Source: Gracilaria gracilis
Lineage: Eukaryota > Rhodophyta > Florideophyceae > Gracilariales > Gracilariaceae
Reading direction: 5' to 3'
Assembly: GCA_030374805.1 (NCBI GenBank)
Contig: JARGSG010000193.1
Location: forward strand, 248,001-312,000
DNA: 64,000 bases
The notes under the pieces are model-generated. The model had not been told where the DNA came from. It made no database searches and saw only the letters and a program-made list of their open reading frames with translations. Positions 48,691 to 56,815 of the stretch are shown here, one piece after another. Numbering within the stretch: the stretch's first letter is position 1; every line of letters begins with the position of its first letter. The position numbers and the translations under genes are program-made.

Positions 48691-49797
48691 ATGCAGCGAC
48701 TAAGCTCCCCTTCCCTCCGCAAAGCGCTTGCCAACCTGCGCATCGCCCCGCCGTCGCGATCTACTTTCCACGCAGTGCCATGCATCCCTCCCCATCGTCT
48801 GTTCTCCACGTCTCAGCCGTCCGTCGCGCCGCGCAAGTCGAACCACGCGTACCAAAGCCGCATCGAAATGCCCTCCAACCAATGGCCCGTTTCACAGATC
48901 AACACCGTTCTCAACATCTGTCCGGAAGGGCAGCAGATGGTCGTGGAGCGCCTCGGATCCGTGCACAACGTTTACTCTCCCGGATGGTTCATTTCGGTCC
49001 CCGCTGTTGACCGCATCGCGTACTGCGTGGACATGAGGGAACAAACCGTGTACTATCCGCCGCAAAACGCCGTCACCAAGGATAACGTCACCGTGCGCGT
49101 CGATGCTGTCATCTTTGTCAAATTCGTCGATGCTCTCAAGGCCGCTTATGGCGCAACCGATCCCTTGAGGTCGGTGCAGGAACTTGCCAAGTCTGCCATG
49201 AGGGCCGCTGTGGGGGAACTCGAACTGGATGCGCTGTTCCATTCCAGAAAGCATGTGAATGAGCGTGTCAGTGAGGCCGTTACCGAAGCCGCTTCAAATT
49301 GGGGTCTCGTAATCACTCGACATGAAATCCTCGACGTTAAACCGGATACGCATATTCTGGAGGTGATGGATAAACAAGCAGCTGCGGAACGTATGAGAAG
49401 GGAAAAGGTTTTGGAAGCTGAAGGGGAGAAACAAGCCGCCACTTTGAAGTCAGAAGGGGTGCGTATACGTTTGGTAAACGAATCGGAGGGGCACTTGACG
49501 AGGGTTAAGAATGAAGCCACTGCGGAACAGAGTCGGTTGAGATTGGAGGCGGAGGGAAGGGCAAAGGCTATTACGGCAGAGGCCCAGGCGCGGAGTGCCG
49601 CTTTGAACATGATGGCCAAATCCTTTCGCGAAGAAGGTGCCATTGAAGCAGCTCGTCTGCTGGTTGCGAGGGAATATGTTTCCATGTATGGAGAGATTGG
49701 AAGGACCAGTAACACTATGATCATTAATGATAAACCGGCAGACGTGGGGGCGTTGGTGGCACAAGCAACGATGGCGCTTCATAAGCCCGATAACTAG
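48691..49797 (+). CDS. Mitochondrial stomatin-like protein (SPFH/band 7, SLP-2 type)
   Basis: The chosen ATG (48691) begins a typical mitochondrial presequence (MQRLSSPSLRKALANLRIAP ... RLFSTSQPS); an earlier ATG at 48607 is in frame. Product about 368 residues. The SPFH domain covers about residues 65-230: NICPEGQQMVVERLGSVHNV, PGWFISVPAVDRIAYCVDMR, TKDNVTVRVDAVIFVKFVD, YGATDPLRSVQELAKSAMR, LDALFHSRKHVNE, WGLVITRHEILDVKP. A long charged coiled coil (AAAERMRREKVLEAEGEKQA) and the Ala-rich SLP-2 C-terminal region (EAARLLVAREYVSMYGEI) follow. Such proteins form ring scaffolds on the inner mitochondrial membrane that bind cardiolipin and prohibitins and stabilise proteases and respiratory complexes. 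The gene is intronless and intact. Confidence 0.95.
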   Translation: MQRLSSPSLRKALANLRIAPPSRSTFHAVPCIPPHRLFSTSQPSVAPRKSNHAYQSRIEMPSNQWPVSQINTVLNICPEGQQMVVERLGSVHNVYSPGWFISVPAVDRIAYCVDMREQTVYYPPQNAVTKDNVTVRVDAVIFVKFVDALKAAYGATDPLRSVQELAKSAMRAAVGELELDALFHSRKHVNERVSEAVTEAASNWGLVITRHEILDVKPDTHILEVMDKQAAAERMRREKVLEAEGEKQAATLKSEGVRIRLVNESEGHLTRVKNEATAEQSRLRLEAEGRAKAITAEAQARSAALNMMAKSFREEGAIEAARLLVAREYVSMYGEIGRTSNTMIINDKPADVGALVAQATMALHKPDN

Positions 49798-50289
49798 TGG
49801 TTACCGATTGAGTTATGGCCGCTCACGGTGTGATGACCTCAAGCCGCACCGCCGGAGGTGTTATCGTGACTCCCTGTGGCTGGCAGCACCACACTAGGGA
49901 ACTTTATCTGTATCTGCATCAACAATTTTTCTAGGAGAAACAGCCGGGACGGGGATCGTCCATTGCCCAGCTGGTTGGAGTATATATAATCCAGGCCTCC
50001 AGCAGTGTCCCAGGCAATCGTTGGGCCTACCGACCAAGGTTGACGCGGTGGCAATACATAAAAAACAGTACTTTAGCTTCACCTCGATTGGGGTTACAAC
50101 GCATATAAAACCATTAAGAAATGTTAAAACCTATTACAAAGGTATAATGATGACGGCGCTGTAGCATGTTTACGTTGAGTATTCTAGGTAACAGCTTTTG
50201 CCTTTTGCTTAGTTCTATTCGCTGGAAAGTAGAAAAACAATATTCAATGATCTACAAACGCCTTTCAAAAGAGCTTCGCGACCTTCTCC
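49798..50289. other. Intergenic stretch, probable body of a Helitron-like element at its right end
   Basis: No gene seen. The right end merges into the hairpin end at 50290-50319. Confidence 0.45.
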
Positions 50290-50319
50290 TTGGAGAAGCC
50301 AGCTTCTCGAAGCGCTAAT
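50290..50319 (+). repeat. Helitron-like 3' end (hairpin, CTAA, T)
   Basis: GAGAAGC-CA-GCTTCTC, then GAAGCG, CTAA (50315-50318) and T. An upstream GAGCTTCGCGACCTTCTCC corresponds to GGAGCTTTGCGACCCCCTCC of the 40756 copy. It ends 12 bp from the beta-propeller gene stop. Confidence 0.6.
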
Positions 50320-50330
50320 TAGTTATTCAG

Positions 50331-52471
50331 TCAGAAAAAAAGTCCTGAGGGGTCATCGTCAAACTCATAGTTGTAATAGTGGAATGGGTAATCCAAAGTA
50401 GCATCTGATTCCTTCGATAGGTCTTTGATGTTGTAAACTTGAATCAATCTGGACGAAAGAGACCATAAATGCTCGCCTCCGAGCACCAAATTCCGTTCAA
50501 TTCGTGACCCACCATGCGTAATTCGACCTCGTTCCTGAATATCAACATCGGAAACTTCCAGCAATACAGACCCAACAAAACGTTCTGAGCCAAAAGGCAG
50601 CGACACTGGAAGGACTGCAACAGATTCCGGGGCCCAATATAAAAATGCACGATGTTCCCACACTGCAGTCGACTGAATTCCTGGCACCGTCCACGAAGAA
50701 AGTTCTGTCGGGTTGGTCTTATCCGAAACGTCGAACAAGGTTACCTTCGAGCCAGTAACTCTGCCTAGAGCGACATCCTGGCCGACTCCAAGGATTCGCC
50801 CAGGGGATATGGGGTGAAGATATGAGCTGTAGCCCGGGATCTTCAACTCCCCTGTTACATTCAGCATCGATGGGCGAGACAAGTCGATGATGTACAACGG
50901 GTCGACTTGCCTGAATGTAACCACGTAAGCCGTATCTTTCACGTATCGCACTGCATATATGCGCTCTCCGACCCCCAGATTCCCGCTTCGCCAACCTTTT
51001 GCAGATTTTGACCGTGGACTCGGAATGACGTCACCTTGGTTGACCTTTCGTTTCGAGCCCTCCACCATGAGGCGCCTTCGGTGGATGCGATGAAGAAGAA
51101 TCCATTGTACTCGTGCATGGAAAACTGGTTCAACACACTCCCAAAGACCTCACCGCTGGCGACGTAGTCTGCACCGTTATTGCTCAGCGAAAACTTGTGA
51201 ACGGGCGTCTTGAAGTTCCGTCCTGACCGTATGCTGTTCTCGAAGCCAAAGAAGTCCCATCGATATTCCGTTGTGGTCACATACAACGATGAAGCAGTGG
51301 CATACATTTCATCGCCTTCTAATGCAATAGAAACGCTTCCAGTCGGCGTCAGATCTCCCGATAGCGGAAGAGTGACAACCGTGAGCAGCTCAAATCCAGA
51401 GAAGACTTCAGGAACGTACACGTTCGAGCATGAAGATATCATATCAATAGTCATTCCGGAACGTCCCTTTACGCTAAGCGAATACCTGGGATACCAATCG
51501 CTCGCAGTGGAATTTCGGATGATATCTTGATTGTACGCTTTCGCTATATCGCTGGAGCCACACGATGGGGACACCAGTCTTATACCATTCCTATATACCA
51601 TAACAATGCGGGCCACTCCGTCTACTTCCCTAGAGTTCAAGTACCTTCCTTCCATATGAAGAGTAGCAATGATTCTTGGGTTATTATTGGTCACCTTGAT
51701 TTGATACACAGTGGTCAGACTTTGACGAGGTCCAGAGCTCATGCCAAACTCAGGAAACCTGCCGGATGGCAGGGGACCGTATGAATCTCTAATAGCAAGA
51801 ACGTGGTCACCCTGGACAAGCATTTCCCTCACATTCGACGGCAGAGTCAATTCCCCAGCCACTTCGCTACTGCTACCACCGGAGCCGGCCTTAAGAACGA
51901 AGAACTTTGAGTCGCGAATCACGAATATTCGATTTCCATCGGTCTTGATGATATCTGGTTCATCAACCCCTTCCACCTGCACATTAGTCTCCGAAAAGTC
52001 CACTCCAGCCACTTGCTCCGTTGCCTCTGATGGCGGTTGGGAAGCGCCATTGCCAGTAGCTCCATTGCCGCCAGCTGAATCGGCCATAATCACGCCTCCG
52101 GGACCGCCTGCATTGCCACCGTATAGAGAAAATGCACCGTCCCAGACGAAATCGCCAAAAAGGGGTCCACCAGGTGATGAATTGCAGTAAAAAGGGAGGC
52201 GGTACGGTTCGAAGTTTCTTGGGTCGCTTAGCCCGAATGGTCCCACACGCGATAGGGCATTGTTCTTAAAGTAGTCCCCGATCTGTGGGCAGCTCGTATA
52301 TCGGTTTAGTGAAACGGCTAGTGCATGGCTTAGGAGGAGAAAGAAAATCACAGCCCGCAGGACGTAGGTAGATTGTGGGTTCGTGACCTTCACGACGAAA
52401 TTGAGTATCGACCGTGAAGCGACGGTAGTACTGGCGTGCGTGGCCACTTTTAAAGCAGGTGACTTCTGCAC
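50331..52471 (-). pseudogene. Beta-propeller (Beta_propel family) secreted protein, one frameshift and no ATG
   Basis: Two overlapping minus frames (52471-50939 and 51068-50331) together encode one protein of about 700 residues. The first contains FSETNVQVEGVDEPDIIKTD, the hallmark start of the Beta_propel family, then repeated propeller strands; the second continues with ERIYAVRYVKDTAYVVTFRQ and VDPLYIIDLSRP. The frames meet near 50985-51000, where a one-base loss (perhaps in a G run) explains the shift. The upstream frame has no ATG after its last stop; a hydrophobic signal-like stretch (RAVIFFLLLSHALAV) is preceded by CTG where ATG would be expected. Two separate defects suggest a dying gene, although a sequencing error at the G run is possible. 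In other organisms the family is secreted; function poorly known. Confidence 0.82.
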
Positions 52472-53089
52472 GTTGGGAGGACGGCAAACAAGAACGGACG
52501 TGTTCGAGGTGGATGCAGCTATGCGGCAGCGCCGATGTGCACGTTTGAAGCATTGCAGTGACCCCTCTTATCTGCATCGCGAACGTTATTAGATCGGTGA
52601 TGAAAGATGATTCGAGCTCCGGGAATCTCTATGCACAATTTGGAAGACAACAAAATATGCTCTCTTGGCATTGAATGACATTCCAATGCCAAGGCGGTAT
52701 AGTTGCCTGAATTTGATACAAGTCGTTTGTTATTCCGTGCGCATAATTGGGTAATTGCTAATAATACTATTATTATTATCAGCGTTTAGAGAAGCAAGCT
52801 TCTCGTAACAAATTCGCACAGCTCCAATAGTGTGCTTTACCTCTCTAGTAGAAAGGAACAATTAGATTATCGTGTCTAAACTTTACGAAAGACAAACAGA
52901 GTCTCCAATTGATCAAAGAAAATATATATAATTTGTGGATGGACAAGCAAAGTTCCAGTTGGCGGCCCTAGCCACGTGCACCACGTGTTGTGCGCTCAGG
53001 TTTGGTCCGTTTTCTTTCCAAAGGTGTTCGCAGGATCCCGCCAGTTTTTGGCCTTCACAAAAAAAAGCACTGTCTCAAAACTTTAATAA
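52472..53089. other. Intergenic stretch with a repeat end
   Basis: Apart from the hairpin end at 52779 nothing was recognised. CACGTGCACCACGTG near 52974-52988 contains two E-box/G-box-like CACGTG cores. Confidence 0.45.
52779..52828 (-). repeat. Helitron-like 3' end (minus strand)
   Basis: Plus strand: TCAGCGTTTA then GAGAAGC-AA-GCTTCTC, then CGTAACAAATTCGCACAGC and TCC. Reverse complement ends in CGCTGA-T. Confidence 0.58.
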
Positions 53090-53181
53090 TTAATTATTAA
53101 TTTAATTATTTGAAATCGTAGAAGAACAGGAAACAAAATTTGTTTCCTGTTCTTCTACGATTAACAGTATTTAATACTGTT
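53085..53181. repeat. Cluster of three palindromes upstream of the cyclin gene
   Basis: First TAATAATTAATTATTA (about 53085-53100), then an inverted repeat with 24-bp perfect arms and a 1-bp centre (53114-53162; arm starts AATCGTAGAAGAACAGG), then AACAGTATT-T-AATACTGTT (53163-53181). Confidence 0.88.
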
Positions 53182-53613
53182 CGGAAGACGGGATAAAAAA
53201 CTGCGCCCCCATTTGTTCATAGGCCCTCAAAGAGCGTCGCCTTCCGGCGCGAGAACAGCAACGGCTTCCAGTCGCATATTGAAACCGTTTGTTACGTGCA
53301 ACGGTTTCCTTGAATTGCAACCTTTCCTTTTCAAGTGGTCGTGTTCCACTTTCAGTTCTAGCGCTTCTTTTGGCGCTTTTGTTCTTCGCTACGTCGAAAG
53401 AGTGAAAAACAATGTCATATCTACTTTCTGCGTGTCATTCTCGAACGCGAAATTTCTCTCAAACCCTCTCCCCATGCTGAAGTCCGAACGACATATAATC
53501 AGATGATCGTCTTGTTTGTAGCTTTTGGTTCCAACGACCTGGCAGTGTTGTGGATTTTCTACTCCAAAGAAAACAATCTTTGTTAGGCTGATCTGCGTCA
53601 GGTTTTAGAAAGA

Positions 53614-54303
53614 ATGACCAATCTCCGTCGGTCATCAAGTATGGCATTTTTGAGCAGTGTAGATTCATCGAGCGAAGGCGTTAGCATTCAGACGCCAGAC
53701 GCCACGGCGGAGACTGCTGTGCTCAACGAAAAGAAGCGCCTCACAGCCAGTGAGTTGTTCGAGCGCACTTTAGAATGCTATCTGACGTTGGAGATTCAAC
53801 GCAGCGAGAGCTTACCTCTTGGTCAGAGCCAGAACGCAAACCAGGCAGCCGAGGTGGACCAGTCTGTGTTCTCCTCGTCAGAATTGCCGAACATCACACC
53901 TGTGGACTATCTTCGTCGCCTCCTTGAGTTGGGCTATTGTTCTAATTCTGCGCATATATTAGCGTTCTTCTACATTCGAAAGATCTCAAATCTACGGTTC
54001 GAATGGCTAGTAGTTAATGCTCACAGTATTCACCGTTTGCTGCTCGCTGCCACCATGTTGGCGGCGAAGTTTGTAGATGATTATCATTACGACAACCCCC
54101 ACTTTGCAAAGTTGGGAGGCGTGGATGTAGACGAGATCAACGATTTGGAAGAAGAGATGCTAAAGTTGTTGCACTACGATCTCTTTGTGAGTGCTGAACA
54201 ATATGCAGCCTTTGAACGATATATGGTGAGGGAGGTTCTCTCCTTCGACGATCGGCAGTTCCTCGCACTTCGAGAGAAGCTCAGAACTTGCGTATACTTC
54301 TGA
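53614..54303 (+). CDS. PHO80-type (P/U-type) cyclin
   Basis: ATG 53614 begins a 229-residue protein in one exon. The cyclin box spans about residues 92-205: TPVDYLRRLLELGYCSNSAH, FYIRKISNLRFEWLVVNAHS, IHRLLLAATMLAAKFVDDYH (the most conserved helix of PHO80-like cyclins), YDNPHFAKLGGVDVDEINDL and EEEMLKLLHYDLFVSAEQYA. The Ser-rich N-terminus (residues 1-30) and the linker at 65-88 are probably disordered. Such cyclins bind Pho85/CDK5-like kinases and act in phosphate sensing or cell-cycle entry; the partner in this organism is unknown. The gene is intact. A cluster of palindromes lies about 430 bp upstream. Confidence 0.93.
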   Translation: MTNLRRSSSMAFLSSVDSSSEGVSIQTPDATAETAVLNEKKRLTASELFERTLECYLTLEIQRSESLPLGQSQNANQAAEVDQSVFSSSELPNITPVDYLRRLLELGYCSNSAHILAFFYIRKISNLRFEWLVVNAHSIHRLLLAATMLAAKFVDDYHYDNPHFAKLGGVDVDEINDLEEEMLKLLHYDLFVSAEQYAAFERYMVREVLSFDDRQFLALREKLRTCVYF

Positions 54304-55771
54304 CGATCAAAGGCAGACGGGTTTTGTTTCATCGCCCTCGAATGAATTTCGCCTGCATTGATGCAGTATGGTAACACTTGGTATTTTCCAGCTTACGGTG
54401 CGAACTGTTTTCTACTTCCGAGGAACATGAGACTGCCGGAAATTGGCCTTCGGCTACTTGTGCCTAAGAAGCCGATTGGCTTACAGTGTTCAGTAGACAG
54501 AGTGACTAATTCTAAATTTAATTTAAACTTAAAAGTTGGTTGTATCCTTGTTGGTTTACTGTAAACATGTATTTCTATTTTCTTGTTCTAATTAGAATAA
54601 TTATTCTTTTGGTAAACATTTCCACTCGCTCGTATAAATATAGTTCTGCAGCCTCCATGAACGAGCTATACAAAATACTCCCGTGGCAATGATTGCTATA
54701 CTACCCTTTGCAAAACTTACTCTCCATTCATAGATCCCCTTTGGCTTCAACCGTATCTAAAAGGGCCGTCGCCTACCATTGACGTAGAACAATTCCGACA
54801 GGGCTTGAATACATCCCGTGAAATTATCCCTCGCACTATAACTTAATAGAAACAGCCATTCCTTCCGTCGCATGTTTCAATATTGTCAACGCGGAGAACT
54901 CCACATGAAACAGACAAACAAATACTGTTCTAAGAACATGAATGTTCGGCAAAAGGGTTCTGACATCAGCGTTCCCCTTTCTGTTTTCGAGGCAAGCCAG
55001 AGTCCTATTCTACGATGGCTTAGACCGACAAAGTTTCACAGAAGTCTTCATCAAAAAGGATCACAACGGCAATCGAAGTCACTATTCTGCATGGGAAGCC
55101 AAATGGTGCTTCATATGCTTTGAACACTTGGGAGATCTTCTGAGGTTTGGAAAATCGGTTTGGCATGACAAATAGCTTGTGATGAGGATCTACAGAACTA
55201 GCTGAGATGCTTTGACGATGCTATCGAAGCGTATGCGACATTGTCGATATCATTTCTCTAGAACGCGGTTGCCGCCCTGCTGGTCGGGTCAAATTTCCAA
55301 TGGGAGTACCTCAACTATCTGTGCTCGGAAAAGAATATGGCTTTATTGAATGTTCTTTGTATTGTAGAAAAGGGTTTCAAAGGTTCTTTCGAAATCAAAC
55401 ATGAAACAGAAATGTGTATATGCATTTTGAAGTCATGGAATGCCTTTCAACAAAGCGGTACTTCACCTTGTACTTGAGGGTTTCAGCTCCGTATATGTTT
55501 TCTCCGTTAGCCATATCGTCGTATTTACAAAGCAACAACGATATACGAGAACGTTTTCCACAGATGCAAAGCAAATGAGATTCTGTCGCGGCAATGAGAG
55601 CTATCGTATCAAATTGCCTGAATAGCATAAAAGGGTAGCCGAGAGATGAAGTCGGTTGTTGGTGATTGCTTTAGTTTTCGAAGAGTCATTCTATTTCTCG
55701 GTCATTCTGCTTCTCGATCGCTGTTAACTTGGTTGTTGACCTGCCTCTCGGTTTCAATTACGGTGTTCAAA
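54304..55771. other. Intergenic stretch, no supported gene
   Basis: AT-rich; a frame at 54872-55175 lacks recognisable character. A 5' extension of the next gene (55646-55771) is open but is hydrophobic in a way that duplicates the signal peptide, so it was not adopted. Confidence 0.45.
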
Positions 55772-56287
55772 ATGGGCCTCCTTCATTACGTTCTCTTCCT
55801 CGCCGGTCTGTCCTTCGTCGTCGCCCAGGAAGCCCGAGTGAATTGCGTTCTTCAAGCGTTTGGAAGCGATCTTGAAGGGAAGGGTGTCGAAATCGAAATC
55901 CAGAACGACGGGTTTGGTTGCTCCAACTGGGATCCCAACGCGCCTTTTGTTCGGAAAAGCGCGAAATTTATTGGTGGCGAAGCCGAGGTTGCATTTTCTA
56001 TCCAATCGAACGTGTTTGGGCTATGCTTCACGGATATATTCGTGTGGGTGACGCTTCCATACACTGGATGTTCGCCGCTGGAGCGAGACATATGGTCTGC
56101 CACTTGGGGACTTGGAAGGAGGGGCATTGGTACTTGCCGCGCACTGGAGCAGCGGTGCGGGGCTGTCACTTCTGATGCAGCGGTGCCTTACATCGATATG
56201 TGGTGTCGACGACCTCGATCGGATGGAGGTCAACCAGAAGAAATGGAAGTCTCTTGGGCCTTTTCACAAAACAACGACAAATGCTAA
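55772..56287 (+). CDS. Small secreted Cys-containing protein, unknown
   Basis: ATG 55772 starts a clear signal peptide (MGLLHYVLFLAGLSFVVAQ); an in-frame ATG at 55646 would add 42 residues. The mature protein of about 152 residues has around nine cysteines (VNCVLQ, FGCSNW, LCFTD, GCSPLE, GTCRAL, RCGAV, WCRRP, DKC at the C-terminus), suggesting several disulfides, and a beta-rich middle (EIEIQNDGF, AEVAFSIQSNVFG). No family was recognised. It resembles in general layout a small secreted plug- or inhibitor-like protein, but no function can be assigned. Confidence 0.65.
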   Translation: MGLLHYVLFLAGLSFVVAQEARVNCVLQAFGSDLEGKGVEIEIQNDGFGCSNWDPNAPFVRKSAKFIGGEAEVAFSIQSNVFGLCFTDIFVWVTLPYTGCSPLERDIWSATWGLGRRGIGTCRALEQRCGAVTSDAAVPYIDMWCRRPRSDGGQPEEMEVSWAFSQNNDKC

Positions 56288-56589
56288 GTCGAGTATCGTG
56301 GGAGCTGATCCCATTGCTGAGATGTAGTCCCGAACCGTTCCTAACTTATCGAGTCCTCCTGGCACCGCTGTAATTTGGCATGCAATTGTAGACCAATCAA
56401 TGTGCACGGCAAGGTGCGCTCAAATTGTTGCGAACAGAATGTAATTACCGGTTTGTGACAGCAGGGTGTCTCTGAGATACTGGATTCGGATTCAATTAAA
56501 TTAGATTGCGTCGCAGAACTTCCGACTCATACGTGTATGATTGAATGTCATTCAAATCACGGTTCAAAACGGTTGCAAATTTGGGAAAA

Positions 56590-56815
56590 ACAGCTTCCGG
56601 GAGCTGCGAGAACGGCCCATTTTTTAAAAACTTTTATTGTGTTCTCATACAGTACTCAAAAATTTTGAAACAAAAAAAGCTTTCCTAAATAGAAGCATGC
56701 CGAATTGGAATGTATACCAAATTGAACCGAACGTTTTCCAGAATACACAGTTTTGCTGCCTTAAAATTGACTTTTTTTGAGAAGTAGCTCTACTTTAGAT
56801 TTAGACAGCCGAACG
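56590..56815. repeat. Diverged copy D of the 27.5-kb repeat, left part
   Basis: GGCCCATTTTTTAAAAACTT (about 56614-56633) and TAGCTCTACTTTAGA (about 56786) match phrases of copies A and B. The matching end phrase GAGCTTTGCTAT occurs at 59701-59712, on the far side of the piggyBac element, so that element seems to have inserted into this repeat. Confidence 0.42.

Noticed and set aside
48474..49010. Pro-rich 178-codon plus frame overlapping the stomatin-like gene
   Set aside because: It is an out-of-frame shadow of the GC-rich presequence region.
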